NCBI RefSeq assembly: GCF_905220705.1
Contig: NZ_CAJNAT010000030.1
Coordinates: 1 to 64,000 of the forward strand
Origin: Paraburkholderia domus
GTDB lineage: Bacteria > Pseudomonadota > Gammaproteobacteria > Burkholderiales > Burkholderiaceae
Reading direction: 5' to 3'
DNA length: 64,000 nucleotides
A program made the position numbers and the translations under genes. The notes under the pieces were generated by a model. That model was given only the letters and a program-made list of their open reading frames with translations. It did no database searches and was not told the origin of the DNA. Of this stretch, positions 9,178-18,337 are shown piece by piece; the stretch's first letter is position 1, and every line of letters starts with the position of its first letter.

Positions 9178-11082
9178 CTACCTGACAACCTGCACCACCA
9201 CCTCGGAATCGAGATCCCGCTCGATCCGAACCAGATCATCCTTCACGCCGGCAAATTCATCGGCAGAGCACATCTGATGCCCAAACGCGGCCTGAAGGTG
9301 CCGCCTGACCTGCAAGACCCGCCCGGCGGGATCGAACACGTAGCGAGAAGAAAACTCGAAGAAACGATCCTTCACCGCGGCATCCGGCGGCACATCTGTC
9401 ACGCGGACGAACTTCGGCAGCGTCATTTCCAGCGTTTCATCGAATTCGCCTCCGATGCACGCCCAAGGCTGCGTCCTTGAAGGCTCCGCCAGCCACGCCT
9501 GCACCTGCCCGGCCATGCCGCCGGATAAGCTCGTCAGGGTCGGCACAGCGGTCGTCCCATCGGTCCAGACAAAATGCTCCACCCGTCCCTGCATCGAGGT
9601 GGAAAAAGGTCCATCGGTGGCGGCCACGTCGCCCGTAAGCAGGTGCGCCGTGCCATGCAAGCCAGTCTGCAACAGCCGGTTCGCGGCGATCTGTTGCGTA
9701 AGCTGACGCGTTGCCCGTCGAAACATATTGCGTTCGAGCTCCGCGGTATAGCCGGCCTCTTCCACGCGGTAAGCGTAGTTCGCCGCCCCACGCTCATCGA
9801 CGTCGATTTGCAGGCGCGCCGTACGCTCGCGCAACTGGGTGGCCGGCGTGCGAGCCAATACGCCGTCGTCGACCAGCAAGACGGGCCGGTCCATCACGCC
9901 CGGCGGCAAATATCCAAAACTCATGCCGCCTGCCGTGGTGTCGGCAAACAACGATAGATCAGGAATCCAGACGATCGCGTGATTGATCGCGCTTGCCCCA
10001 TACCCCGGCACGGACGGCAAACTGTAGTACGGTCCGAGATTGAGCAGCACGGCCTCGCTGCGGATGCCGACCGCGGCAAGCAGCGCGCTGTACAACGCGA
10101 CGTGATCCTTGCAGTCGCCATAGCGGTTGTGCAGGATGTCGATCGCCCTATGCGGGATCGCCGCCGTCTCGCCGAGAAACAGCGCGACGTAGCGAATATT
10201 CAGGCGCATCCAGTCGTACAGTATTTGCGCCTTGGTACGCGGGTCGCTGGCCTCTGCGGTCAGACTCTGCGCGAGTTGCACGATCGCCGGATCGCTCATC
10301 GTCGGGTCGGCAGCAGGACCGCGATAACGTGCTGCAAAACTCGCGAAGTCGGGTACCGTCGAGACCATCAGCCGGTCGCCCCAGTTCGCATAGCCCACCG
10401 CGCCCGCTTCGAGCGGCGCATACGGGCCGTGCCGGTAGTCGAATTCGTAGCGGGTGCGGCCGTTTTCCGTGACAGGCGGCAGCGCGACGTAGCCGCGCGC
10501 ATCGGCATAAAGCGGCACGTCGGCCGGCAGGTCGAAGATCAATTGCTGCATCTCGACGGGGTCGTGCGTCGGTTCGACCAGGTACGCGAACGTGCCGGCT
10601 TGCAGGGGCTTCGTGCGCGTCTTGCGAAACGCCAGATGCACGCGCGAGCCGGGTTCGACACCCGGAAAGATCACCGTGCGCAACACCCCATCGTTGAAAC
10701 TCGGCGCGCCGGCCGAGCGTGCTTCCTGCACGTCGCGGATCGCCTCGGGGCCGACCGGATGCGTGACACCGTTCGGGTCGATCGTTTCCGCGGCCAGCAA
10801 TTGCACCTGCTCGATGTCCTTGTTGAACCAGACGTAGCGTTGCGCGATATCGTCGACGCCGCTCGTCGTGTTGGCCCGCAGGACCGTGTCGTCGTGTTCT
10901 TCGATCGAACCGTCTTTCTGGATCACGAAGAGATGGACGTCGCGCTCCATCGTCGAGGGGGAGCGGTCGTCGCTGGGGGTGCCGGGGTTGCTTGCGGCGC
11001 CGCCCTCAGCCTGCGAGACGGTTGCGCACCCAACCAGCGCCAATGCGGCGGCCAGCTTCATGAACGCAGCACACCGCGTCAT
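9178..11082 (-). CDS. DUF3857 / transglutaminase-like lipoprotein
   Basis: A 634-residue envelope protein. The N-terminus MTRCAAFMKLAAALALVGC has a lipobox (LVGC), predicting a lipid-anchored protein. Residues ~60-230 match the DUF3857 beta-sandwich. A transglutaminase-like core follows, with the catalytic Cys in RYGDCKDHVALYSALL and a His/Asp further on (INHAIVWIP, FADTT). Proteins of this architecture are common in Proteobacteria, but their substrate is unknown. The start at 11082 overlaps the AraC gene stop as ATGA, indicating translational coupling. A second possible start is Met8 (11061). Confidence 0.85.
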   Translation of the reverse strand: MTRCAAFMKLAAALALVGCATVSQAEGGAASNPGTPSDDRSPSTMERDVHLFVIQKDGSIEEHDDTVLRANTTSGVDDIAQRYVWFNKDIEQVQLLAAETIDPNGVTHPVGPEAIRDVQEARSAGAPSFNDGVLRTVIFPGVEPGSRVHLAFRKTRTKPLQAGTFAYLVEPTHDPVEMQQLIFDLPADVPLYADARGYVALPPVTENGRTRYEFDYRHGPYAPLEAGAVGYANWGDRLMVSTVPDFASFAARYRGPAADPTMSDPAIVQLAQSLTAEASDPRTKAQILYDWMRLNIRYVALFLGETAAIPHRAIDILHNRYGDCKDHVALYSALLAAVGIRSEAVLLNLGPYYSLPSVPGYGASAINHAIVWIPDLSLFADTTAGGMSFGYLPPGVMDRPVLLVDDGVLARTPATQLRERTARLQIDVDERGAANYAYRVEEAGYTAELERNMFRRATRQLTQQIAANRLLQTGLHGTAHLLTGDVAATDGPFSTSMQGRVEHFVWTDGTTAVPTLTSLSGGMAGQVQAWLAEPSRTQPWACIGGEFDETLEMTLPKFVRVTDVPPDAAVKDRFFEFSSRYVFDPAGRVLQVRRHLQAAFGHQMCSADEFAGVKDDLVRIERDLDSEVVVQVVR

Positions 11083-11978
11083 GCACCACGCGCCCTGCCC
11101 CGCGCGCGCCACGCACGCGGACTCGACGCAAACTCCGCGCGAAACGCGTGATTGAAGTTCGACAGATCGTTGAAGCCGCAATCGAGCGCGATATCGACAA
11201 CCTTCGCGCCGTCGTCGTGAAGACGCAGCGCCGCCGCTCGCAAACGTGCCCGCAGCACATATTGATGCGGCGTCACGCCGGTCACACGCTGGAACGTGCG
11301 CAGGAAGTAGAACTCACTCAGGCCAGCTGCGGCCGCGAGGCTCGTGAGCGTATGCGGTGCGCCAGGCGTGTCGTCGATGAGGCGCACCGTCTGCGCCACG
11401 CGCGACCAGGCTGCGGGGCTTGCGGGCGATTCCGCGCGCGTCAACGCACCCGCCGCGCTGAGCGTCGAGACGGCCAGTTCGACCGCGAGTTCGTCCCACA
11501 CCGGGTCGCCTGCATCCGACGCGCCGACACAGGCCCGCGCGATCAGCGGAGACACCGCAGGTAGCGACGGGATGCGCGCGCGCCTGAAATTCAGATTGCC
11601 GCTCGCGATGCCCGCGTCCGCAGCAAGCCGCTCGAAGTACGCCGGCGCATAGCGAAAGGCGATGCAGCGATCGCCGGCCGCATGCCGGTGGCCACATTCG
11701 AAACAGTCATCCGGATTGCCGAGCAGCAGCGCGCCGGAGGTGAGCAACTCGCGACCCGTCCCTGCCCGGTAGCCGAACGACCCGGCGACCACCATTGCGA
11801 TGCACACGCCGGCGTGCCGCTCTTCGAACGGCTGGTCGCGTGGGCCGAAAGTGCAGAGGACGTCCGCGACGTCCCAGCCCGCGCCCTGAGCCAGCGGGCG
11901 CGCGCTTGTGCTGCCACGCGTGCCTTCCCGTGCGCGTTGCGCGAGCGCCTGCTGCAAAGTGACGGCAATTTTCCCCAA
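11079..11978 (-). CDS. AraC family transcriptional regulator
   Basis: A 299-residue regulator. The N-terminal half is a cupin-like sensor with FECGHRHAAGDRCIAF, whose Cys/His content could bind metal. The C-terminal ~100 residues are the AraC/XylS DNA-binding domain: first helix-turn-helix LTSLAAAAGLSEFYFLRTF, then the second with VVDIALDCGFNDLSNFNHAF, the family signature. The end overlaps the start of the DUF3857 gene by four bases (ATGA), so the two are co-transcribed. The gene is divergent from the gene at 12088, which it may also control through the 109-base intergenic region. Confidence 0.9.
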   Translation of the reverse strand: MGKIAVTLQQALAQRAREGTRGSTSARPLAQGAGWDVADVLCTFGPRDQPFEERHAGVCIAMVVAGSFGYRAGTGRELLTSGALLLGNPDDCFECGHRHAAGDRCIAFRYAPAYFERLAADAGIASGNLNFRRARIPSLPAVSPLIARACVGASDAGDPVWDELAVELAVSTLSAAGALTRAESPASPAAWSRVAQTVRLIDDTPGAPHTLTSLAAAAGLSEFYFLRTFQRVTGVTPHQYVLRARLRAAALRLHDDGAKVVDIALDCGFNDLSNFNHAFRAEFASSPRAWRARGRARGA

Positions 11979-12087
11979 GATGCACCTCGGCTGAGTCCGT
12001 ATCGTGGTTTTAGCACATCGGCGGCCGGCGCGGTTTTGCGCGTTCCGGCGATGGCGCTTTCACTGAACGCCCAAAGGAGCACACACG

Positions 12088-12651
12088 ATGAACAGGCTGG
12101 ACGACACCCTCGAACACGGCTTTCACGCCGCATTGACGGCCCCGGCACGCGCCGCCGACATCGATGCCGCCGACGACGTCTACGGCTGGCTGATCGGCAG
12201 TTGGGACATGGATGTGCTGCATTACCGCGTCGATCTCGGCAACGCGCGCCGCCGCGGCGAGATTCATTTCGGCTGGGTACTGGAGGGCCGCGCCGTACAG
12301 GACGTGTGGATCATGCCGCCACGCAGCGAGCGTCATGCGGGCGACGCGCCCGCCGACACCATGTACGGCACCACGCTGCGAGTGTGGGACCCGGCGCTGC
12401 GGGCGTGGCGCGTGACTTACATTAATCCGCTGACCGGTCAGCGCGATGAACTGGTGGGCCGGCGCGTCGGCGACGATCTCGTGCAGATCGGCACGCACGC
12501 TGACGGCACGCCGATTCGGTGGAATTTCACCGATATCACGAGAGATTCGTTCCGGTGGACCGGGGTCGCACTGGCGCAGGACGGCGTGACGTGGGCGCTC
12601 GAGGCCGAGTTTCACGCGCGGCGCAGAAGCCAGGCTGCGGGCTGGAGATAA
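12088..12651 (+). CDS. Conserved hypothetical protein, lipocalin/DUF1579-like
   Basis: A 187-residue cytosolic protein with a good ribosome binding site (AAAGGAG) ahead of its ATG. The pattern of short amphipathic strands (YGWLIGSWDMDVLHYRV, GEIHFGWVLEGRAVQDVWIMP, WNFTDITRDSFRWTGV) suggests a small beta-barrel like the THAP4/DUF1579 or lipocalin-type families; this is a weak resemblance and not a firm assignment. No catalytic motif is apparent. It is divergent from the AraC regulator, its most likely controller. Confidence 0.7.
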   Translation: MNRLDDTLEHGFHAALTAPARAADIDAADDVYGWLIGSWDMDVLHYRVDLGNARRRGEIHFGWVLEGRAVQDVWIMPPRSERHAGDAPADTMYGTTLRVWDPALRAWRVTYINPLTGQRDELVGRRVGDDLVQIGTHADGTPIRWNFTDITRDSFRWTGVALAQDGVTWALEAEFHARRRSQAAGWR

Positions 12652-12693
12652 GGGTTTCAACCCGGCGTACAACAAAAACCGCCGCTGCAGGCG

Positions 12694-13374
12694 TCAGTCT
12701 GCGCCCCCAATTTGCCCGAGCAGAGCCTGCAGCTTCTCCACATGCCTCAGCAGCAAGTGCCGATGTTTCTCGATCTGCTCCAGCCGGCCGGCCAGGTCGG
12801 CCTGAATCGGGTCGTCGAGATCGGCAGCGGCGATCACGTCCTCCACTTTCGATCGCATCGATGTAAGGTCCACCGGCGCATGACTCAAATGCCGCTCGAA
12901 ACGCCGCACGTCCTGCATGGCCAGATCACGAACTTTGCGGAAATGGGCCTGACGCCGATGCGCTTCGGCGTCGAGCGTCTCCTCTTCCACGCGTTTGGCC
13001 GGACCCGCCTGGCCGAAAATCGGCTCGGGCGGTCGGAGGACCGTCTTCTTGCGCACCGGGTGCGCGGTGCCGCGAAACCGCGCGAGCGGCTGTTCGTTGT
13101 CGATCGCTTCGCGCGCGTTGGCAGGTATGTCCTGCTCCGTATGCGGCGCGTTCATCCAGCCATTCGGCAAACCCGTCACTGCCTCGATACCGCGCACGAA
13201 TTCTTCGCTGAATTCGCGCTGGCCGGACAGCATCAGTTTCAGGTAGCTGGCGGAAAAGGTCATCATGCGCGCCAGACGCGTCGCTGCACCCACCTCGCGG
13301 GTCAGCAGCACCAGGTTCGCTCGCCAGACCGGGAGCAGCAATTCGTCGGAATCTTCCATCGCTGGGTCTTCCAT
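12694..13374 (-). CDS. Hypothetical protein with helix-turn-helix-like N-terminus and C-terminal coiled coil
   Basis: A 226-residue protein. Residues ~25-75 (RLARMMTFSASYLKLMLSG, then EFVRGIEAVTGLPNGWM) resemble a lambda-repressor/Cro-type DNA-binding domain. The C-terminal half is a charged helical region with heptad-like spacing (EQIEKHRHLLLRHVEKLQALLG), likely a coiled coil. Two starts are possible: 13374 (MEDPAMED) and 13359, which has the better GGAAGA ribosome binding site. The frame runs open to 13560 without similarity. Role unknown; a regulator is the simplest reading. Confidence 0.65.
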   Translation of the reverse strand: MEDPAMEDSDELLLPVWRANLVLLTREVGAATRLARMMTFSASYLKLMLSGQREFSEEFVRGIEAVTGLPNGWMNAPHTEQDIPANAREAIDNEQPLARFRGTAHPVRKKTVLRPPEPIFGQAGPAKRVEEETLDAEAHRRQAHFRKVRDLAMQDVRRFERHLSHAPVDLTSMRSKVEDVIAAADLDDPIQADLAGRLEQIEKHRHLLLRHVEKLQALLGQIGGAD

Positions 13375-13674
13375 CTTTTTGCCCGATGTAGGGATGACGC
13401 GCTCGCACACGTCATCGTTCTGAAAGGGTAGCCGTTTCAGCGCACGGTACGCAATGCCCGCGCGCATCCTGCGACTGCCGACGTGCTGAAATGACACGCT
13501 ACTGCGCGCCGCTGCCCGGGGATAAAACGCCACAAAGCCCGGTGTTTTGAGTTGACCCATGCATTCGTTCAGCGTTCCTGCGTTACGCGCGCGATGTGTG
13601 GCATCCTTCCGAACCGTTGCGGCACGCCTCGTGCTGTAACGTCAGCACCACCACCATGATTTAAGGATTTTGTA
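13375..13674. other. Intergenic region with divergent promoters
   Basis: About 300 bases between the minus-strand helix-turn-helix gene and the plus-strand small peptide gene. A TAAGGAT ribosome binding site precedes the small gene. Otherwise I see no repeat, RNA gene or convincing ORF. Confidence 0.4.
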
Positions 13675-13812
13675 ATGAAGAAGATTGTTCTCGCCATCGC
13701 AGCAACCGTCGCCGCCCTGAGCGCGATCGCCCCCGCCCAAGCATATGAGCATCACCAGCCTGTATGCCACAAGGTGCGCGTCCACCATCACTGGGAACGT
13801 CACTGCCACTGA
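13675..13812 (+). CDS. Small secreted His-rich peptide
   Basis: A 45-residue ORF with a TAAGGAT ribosome binding site 7 bases upstream. The first 23 residues are a classic Sec signal peptide (MKKIVLAIAATVAALSAIAP, then AQA at the cleavage site). The mature 22-residue peptide is YEHHQPVCHKVRVHHHWERH plus a final CH: eight His and two Cys, which suggests metal binding or a disulfide in the periplasm. A strong terminator follows at 13850. Similar tiny HHHH-containing secreted proteins are known to me from Burkholderia annotations, but their function is not established. Confidence 0.8.
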   Translation: MKKIVLAIAATVAALSAIAPAQAYEHHQPVCHKVRVHHHWERHCH

Positions 13813-13849
13813 GCGTTGTGCAGCGCCGCACATGGCGCGCATCGGAAAG

Positions 13850-13874
13850 CCCCGCCACAAGCGGGGTTTTTTTT
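13850..13874 (+). terminator. Rho-independent terminator of the small peptide gene
   Basis: A 6-bp GC stem CCCCGC/GCGGGG with a 5-base loop (CACAA) is followed directly by eight T residues, 38 bases after the peptide stop codon. Confidence 0.9.
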
Positions 13875-14084
13875 GGCCGCTCCGCTTCGACAAGGCGTGC
13901 GTTTAACCTTCGACGCACTATACGTTCGGCGCGAAAGCCGCAGCATGCAATGACGGACACATGCTGTTACACCTTTGCGGTGTGAGCCGGCGCCGCCACG
14001 GCCTCGCGGAAAGCGAAGCGCGGTGAGCCGCGCGGAGAAGATGAGAGAAATACTCGTGACGGCAGCGACGTCAAGCTGCTGCCA

Positions 14085-14906
14085 TCAAGCCGCGCGAACG
14101 CGCTCCAACGCCGTCGTCACCAGTTCTTCCAGCAAAGGCTCGACCTTTACCGCCAGCCCTTCGTCATACGCATACGGCATCTGCTCCTCCATATACGTAA
14201 TCTGCGACAACTCGAGTTGCACCGCGTGCACGCCCTGCGAAGGCTGTCCGTACTGCCGCGTGATGTACCCGCCTTTGAACCGTCCGTTGGACACAGCAGA
14301 ATAACCGCCATGCCGTTCGACCACAGCGGCCAATTCCTCGCCCAATCCCGCCACCGCACTCGCGCCGCTCGACGTGCCGAAGTTGAAATCCGGCAGACGT
14401 CCTTCAAAAAAACGCGGCACGTGCGAGCGAATCGAATGCGCTTCCCACAGCAGTACCTTGCCGTGCTTCGCCTTCAGCGCGGCGAGTTCGCCCACCAGTG
14501 CGTCGTGATAGGGCTTCCAGTAAGCATCGCGCCGGCGCGCGACTTCAGCATCGGCCGGCAGATGGCCTTCGAGATACAAGGGTTCCTTGTCGAAGGTATC
14601 GACCGGCAGCAAACCGGTGGTGTCCTGCCCCGGATACAGATTGGCGCCATCTGGCGGACGGTTCAGGTCGATCACATAACGCGCGTACGTCGGCGACAGG
14701 ATCGACGCGCCCATGCGCTTCGCGAACGCGTAGAGACGGTCAAGATGCCAGTCGCAGTCGTCGGTGCGCTGCGCGGCCGGCGTCATCGTTGCGGCGATAT
14801 CGGCGGGGATTTGCGTGCCCAGATGCGGGATCGAAATCAGCAACGGCAGGCTGCCCTGATGCAGCGATAAAACCGGCGGAGTAGTTGCAGTAGACGAAGC
14901 AGTCAT
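14085..14906 (-). CDS. hutG: N-formylglutamate deformylase
   Basis: A 273-residue N-formylglutamate amidohydrolase (FGase family). It cleaves N-formyl-L-glutamate to glutamate and formate, the last step of the five-step histidine pathway. Motifs: LLISIPHLGTQIP (N-terminal metal-ligand His), TDDCDWHLDRLY, YVIDLNRPPDGANLYPGQ and LWEAHSIRSHVPRFFEG. It is the last gene of the minus-strand hut cluster, directly after hutF, the gene whose product makes its substrate. Confidence 0.95.
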   Translation of the reverse strand: MTASSTATTPPVLSLHQGSLPLLISIPHLGTQIPADIAATMTPAAQRTDDCDWHLDRLYAFAKRMGASILSPTYARYVIDLNRPPDGANLYPGQDTTGLLPVDTFDKEPLYLEGHLPADAEVARRRDAYWKPYHDALVGELAALKAKHGKVLLWEAHSIRSHVPRFFEGRLPDFNFGTSSGASAVAGLGEELAAVVERHGGYSAVSNGRFKGGYITRQYGQPSQGVHAVQLELSQITYMEEQMPYAYDEGLAVKVEPLLEELVTTALERVRAA

Positions 14907-14979
14907 GTCAGTCCGGAATCGATAAAAGTCGAAGGCTCAGTGTGTTCGGCAACTCACGCTCGCATTTCGCTTTCGCAAG

Positions 14980-16365
14980 TCACTTGAGCAGGTCGGCGAG
15001 CGCCCCGCGATAGCGCGCGTACGCGCCCTCCTCGTCGCGATGGCGGCGGTTGTCGACTACCTTGTCACCACCCGCGTAGACGTCGCGAATCGGCGACTCG
15101 CCATGCTCGCAGAATACAACGCCCGAGAGCCATGCGTCCGGTGCGTGCTCGGCGATGCTCGAATGATCCGGATCGAGTACCAGCCAGTCGGCACGGCGAC
15201 CGGCTTGCAATGCACCGACCGCACGCCCGGTAGCATGCGCGCCGCCATCGAGCGCGGCGTCGAACAGACGGTCGGCCACGTGCGTAGCCTGCGACGATGC
15301 CAGCACATTACGCTGACGGCGTGTCAGGCGCTGGCCGTATTCGAGCAAACGCAATTCCGCCCGCCAGTCGACGCCGATATGGCTATCCGAACCCACACCG
15401 ATACGCCCTTGCGCGTCGAGATACTCGTGCGCCGGAAAAATGCCATCGCCGAGATTGGCTTCCGTGGTCAAACACAAACCGGCGACCGCGCCGCTTTTCG
15501 CGAGCGCAAGCGTTTCGTTCGCATCGACGTGCGTCGCATGCACGAGGCACCAGCGGCTGTCGACGTCGAAGCGATCGAGCAGCCACTGCACCGGGCGTGC
15601 GCCTTCTGTTTCGAGGCAGGCGTCGACTTCGGCGGTTTGCTCGGCGATATGAATGTGAACCGGCGCGCTTTTATCGATGCCGCTCAGCAATGCACGCAAC
15701 GAATCGGCCGATACCGCACGCAACGAATGAGGCGCGACGCCATAACGCAACGCAGCGCTCTCAGGACGCGCCGCGCGCACCGTACCGAGCAGATCGAGCA
15801 GGCTCTCCGGCGTGTTGATGAAGCGCTGCTGATCCTCGCGCGGTGCACGCGAACCGAAACCGCTGTACTGATACAGCACAGGCAGCATCGTCATGCCGAT
15901 ACCGCTTGCCGAAGCCGCATCCACCACACGCTGCGCCAGTTCCGCCTGGTTCGCATAGCGGCTGCCATCCTGCGCGTGGTGCACGTAATGAAATTCGCAG
16001 ACCGACGTGTAGCCCGCTTTCAACATTTCGATGTACAGCCACTGCGCGACAGCATTGAGCCCTTCTGGCGTGATCCGCGCGGCGAAGCGGTACATCAGAT
16101 CGCGCCAGCTCCAGAAGTTATCCGTAGCGTTCGCACGATACTCGGTCAGGCCAGCCATTGCGCGTTGAAATGCATGCGAGTGAAGATTCGGCATGCCAGG
16201 CAACACGGGGCCGGCCGCTTTTTTCACACCGTCGGGAACAGCCGCGGTGTCGGGCGTAACCGATGTCAGCGTGCCGTTGGCGTCCCATTCCAGCAGCACA
16301 TTGCGGCGCCAGCCGTCGGGCAGATAGGCGTGATCGGCGAATAGCGATTGTTTTGTTTGCATCAT
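14980..16365 (-). CDS. hutF: Formimidoylglutamate deiminase
   Basis: A 461-residue amidohydrolase-superfamily enzyme that deiminates N-formimidoyl-L-glutamate to N-formyl-L-glutamate and ammonia. Metal-binding motif NLHSHAFQRAMAG lies near residue 60; later come VHIHIAEQTAEVDAC, VHATHVDANE and GVGSDSHIGVDW, the expected His/Asp ligands. Two adjacent ATGs start the protein (MMQTKQSLFADHAYLPDGW). It sits 10 bases after hutI and before hutG. The presence of hutF with hutG shows that this organism uses the formylglutamate route and not the direct formimidoylglutamase route. Confidence 0.95.
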   Translation of the reverse strand: MMQTKQSLFADHAYLPDGWRRNVLLEWDANGTLTSVTPDTAAVPDGVKKAAGPVLPGMPNLHSHAFQRAMAGLTEYRANATDNFWSWRDLMYRFAARITPEGLNAVAQWLYIEMLKAGYTSVCEFHYVHHAQDGSRYANQAELAQRVVDAASASGIGMTMLPVLYQYSGFGSRAPREDQQRFINTPESLLDLLGTVRAARPESAALRYGVAPHSLRAVSADSLRALLSGIDKSAPVHIHIAEQTAEVDACLETEGARPVQWLLDRFDVDSRWCLVHATHVDANETLALAKSGAVAGLCLTTEANLGDGIFPAHEYLDAQGRIGVGSDSHIGVDWRAELRLLEYGQRLTRRQRNVLASSQATHVADRLFDAALDGGAHATGRAVGALQAGRRADWLVLDPDHSSIAEHAPDAWLSGVVFCEHGESPIRDVYAGGDKVVDNRRHRDEEGAYARYRGALADLLK

Positions 16366-16375
16366 CTCTCAGGCC

Positions 16376-17599
16376 CTAGCTCAAATCACGCCGCGTATAA
16401 ACGGTCTCGCCCGCGCGCACGACTCGTGCGCACAACGGACGCCCAATCCAGTAAGCCAGTTCGGCAAGCGTTTGCACCGACCACACCGCGAAATCCGCCG
16501 CGCGCCCGGCTTCCAGCGAGCCATGTTGGTCCGCCTTGCCGAGCGCGCGCGCCGCATGCGAGGTCACGCCTTGCAGCACTTCGGGCACGGTCATGCGGAA
16601 CAGCGTGGTCGCCATGTTCATCATCAGCAACAGCGACGTAGTCGGCGACGTGCCGGGATTGCTGTCGGTGGAAATCGCGATCGGCACCTGATAGCGCCGC
16701 AGCAAGTCCAAAGGCGGCAATTGCGTCTCGCGGATGAAGTAGTACGCGCCGGGCAGCAGCACGGCGACCGTGCCGGACTCTTTCATCGCGGCAACACCGG
16801 CTTCGTCGAGGAATTCGAGGTGATCCGCGGACAGCGCATGATGGCGTGCGGCCAATGTCGTGCCGCCGCTGTTCGACAACTGCTCGGCGTGCATTTTTAC
16901 CGGCAGGTTGTAGCGCTCCGCAGCCTGGAACACGCGCTCGCTTTGTTCCAGCGAAAAACCAATGCGCTCACAGAACACGTCGACGGCGTCGACCAGGCCT
17001 TCGTCGGCAAGCGCAGGCAGCATCGTGTTGCAGACTTCGTCGATATAGGCATCGGCTCGTCCCGCGAATTCAGGCGGCAAGGCGTGCGCGCCGAGAAAGG
17101 TCGTGTAGACCGTTACCGGATAGCGCTCGCCCAACTGACGCGCGACGCGCAGCATCTTGCGTTCGCTGGCGAGATCGAGGCCATAGCCGGATTTGATTTC
17201 GACCGCCGTGACGCCTTCGGCAAGCAGCGGTTCGAGGCGCGCGGCCGATTGGCGAAACAGCGCGTCTTCATCGGCCGCACGTGTCGCGCGCACCGTCGAG
17301 ACGATGCCGCCGCCCTGCCGTGCAATTTCTTCATAACTGACGCCCGCGAGCCGCTGCGCGAATTCATCCGCGCGCTGGCCGCCATACACCAGATGCGTAT
17401 GGCAATCGACCAGACCCGGCGTCACCCACGCGCCGTGCAAATCTTCGCGCGGCCATGCAGCGTATTGAGCGGGTAATTCGGAAGCTGCGCCGAGCCATGC
17501 GATCGTGCCGTTTTCAACGGCAATCGCGGCATCGGGCAGCGTGTGTTCGGGATCGCCCTTGGGGCAGAGTTTCAGGTGATGCCAGACGGTTTGCTTCAT
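16376..17599 (-). CDS. hutI: Imidazolonepropionase
   Basis: A 407-residue amidohydrolase that opens the imidazolone ring to give N-formimidoyl-L-glutamate. Motifs: VTPGLVDCHTHLVYGGQRADEF with the metal-binding HxH, GIVSTVRATR, VEIKSGYGLD, KMHAEQLSNSGG and AISTDSNPGTSPT. The start at 17599 gives MKQTVWHHLKLCPKGD, and the resulting length is typical of HutI; the open frame upstream to 17656 has no similarity. It lies between hutD and hutF in the cluster. Confidence 0.96.
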   Translation of the reverse strand: MKQTVWHHLKLCPKGDPEHTLPDAAIAVENGTIAWLGAASELPAQYAAWPREDLHGAWVTPGLVDCHTHLVYGGQRADEFAQRLAGVSYEEIARQGGGIVSTVRATRAADEDALFRQSAARLEPLLAEGVTAVEIKSGYGLDLASERKMLRVARQLGERYPVTVYTTFLGAHALPPEFAGRADAYIDEVCNTMLPALADEGLVDAVDVFCERIGFSLEQSERVFQAAERYNLPVKMHAEQLSNSGGTTLAARHHALSADHLEFLDEAGVAAMKESGTVAVLLPGAYYFIRETQLPPLDLLRRYQVPIAISTDSNPGTSPTTSLLLMMNMATTLFRMTVPEVLQGVTSHAARALGKADQHGSLEAGRAADFAVWSVQTLAELAYWIGRPLCARVVRAGETVYTRRDLS

Positions 17600-17692
17600 C
17601 GCGTGCTCTTTGCAGCTCGTTGCGTGTCTGTGGTGGTTCGCAGCGCGCTTTGCCATGCTTGCTGCCCGGCTTTAAGCGCGCGCGAATCGTCG

Positions 17693-18337
17693 TCATCGTT
17701 GCGTGTAGCGGATGCTGATCGCGAGCAATGCGCCCGCGCCCTTGACCGCGCATGACAGCGCGTTCGGTGTGTCGATACGCAGTGTGTCGTCGGCTTCAAG
17801 CACTTGCGGTTGGGTTTCGCCACCGAGCGTGACCGAAACCGAACCGCTGGCGCAGAACAGCAAGACCGCGTCGGCGGACACAGTGCGTTGCGTATCGCCG
17901 CGCCACACTTCTGTTTCGCCCACCGCCACGCCACGGCGGACCATCAGGTTGAAGTCGCGCGTGGCGCCGTCGACGAGGCGCGCATCGATTCGCGCTTCGC
18001 CTGCAAACTGCGCGATATCGAGCGGCTGAGTCAATGCATGCGTCTTCACGGCGTGCGCGCCGGTGTCGTCTGTTTCGTCGAGCAGCATGCCTGCGCCCGA
18101 CAACAGCACCAACGTGCGGTCGATACCCGCAAAACGCGAGAACGGCCCGGCCTGGGCCACGTCCGCGATGCTCACGCGCCACGTGAATGCGTCAAGCCCC
18201 GCACCTGCCGGGAACGCCCCCACCTCACGCGTGACGCCGCCGCCGTTCTTCCACGGCGCCGCCACGAGGTCGGCGCCGCGGATGAGCGTCGTGGTTGCCC
18301 TGTTATCGACAAGCGGGCTGTGAAGCGCCACGATCAA
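17693..18337 (-). CDS. hutD: HutD family protein
   Basis: A 214-residue cupin-fold HutD/Ves protein. Family motifs: LIRGADLVAAPWKNGGGVTREVGAFP near the N-terminus, then WRVSIADVAQAGPFSRFAGIDRTLVLLSGAGM. In Pseudomonas HutD is thought to modulate the hut pathway, possibly by sensing N-formylglutamate or urocanate. The start is uncertain: a TTG at 18337 overlaps the hutU stop as TTGA, and a GTG lies at 18331. Either way it is translationally coupled to hutU. Confidence 0.9.
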   Translation of the reverse strand: MIVALHSPLVDNRATTTLIRGADLVAAPWKNGGGVTREVGAFPAGAGLDAFTWRVSIADVAQAGPFSRFAGIDRTLVLLSGAGMLLDETDDTGAHAVKTHALTQPLDIAQFAGEARIDARLVDGATRDFNLMVRRGVAVGETEVWRGDTQRTVSADAVLLFCASGSVSVTLGGETQPQVLEADDTLRIDTPNALSCAVKGAGALLAISIRYTQR

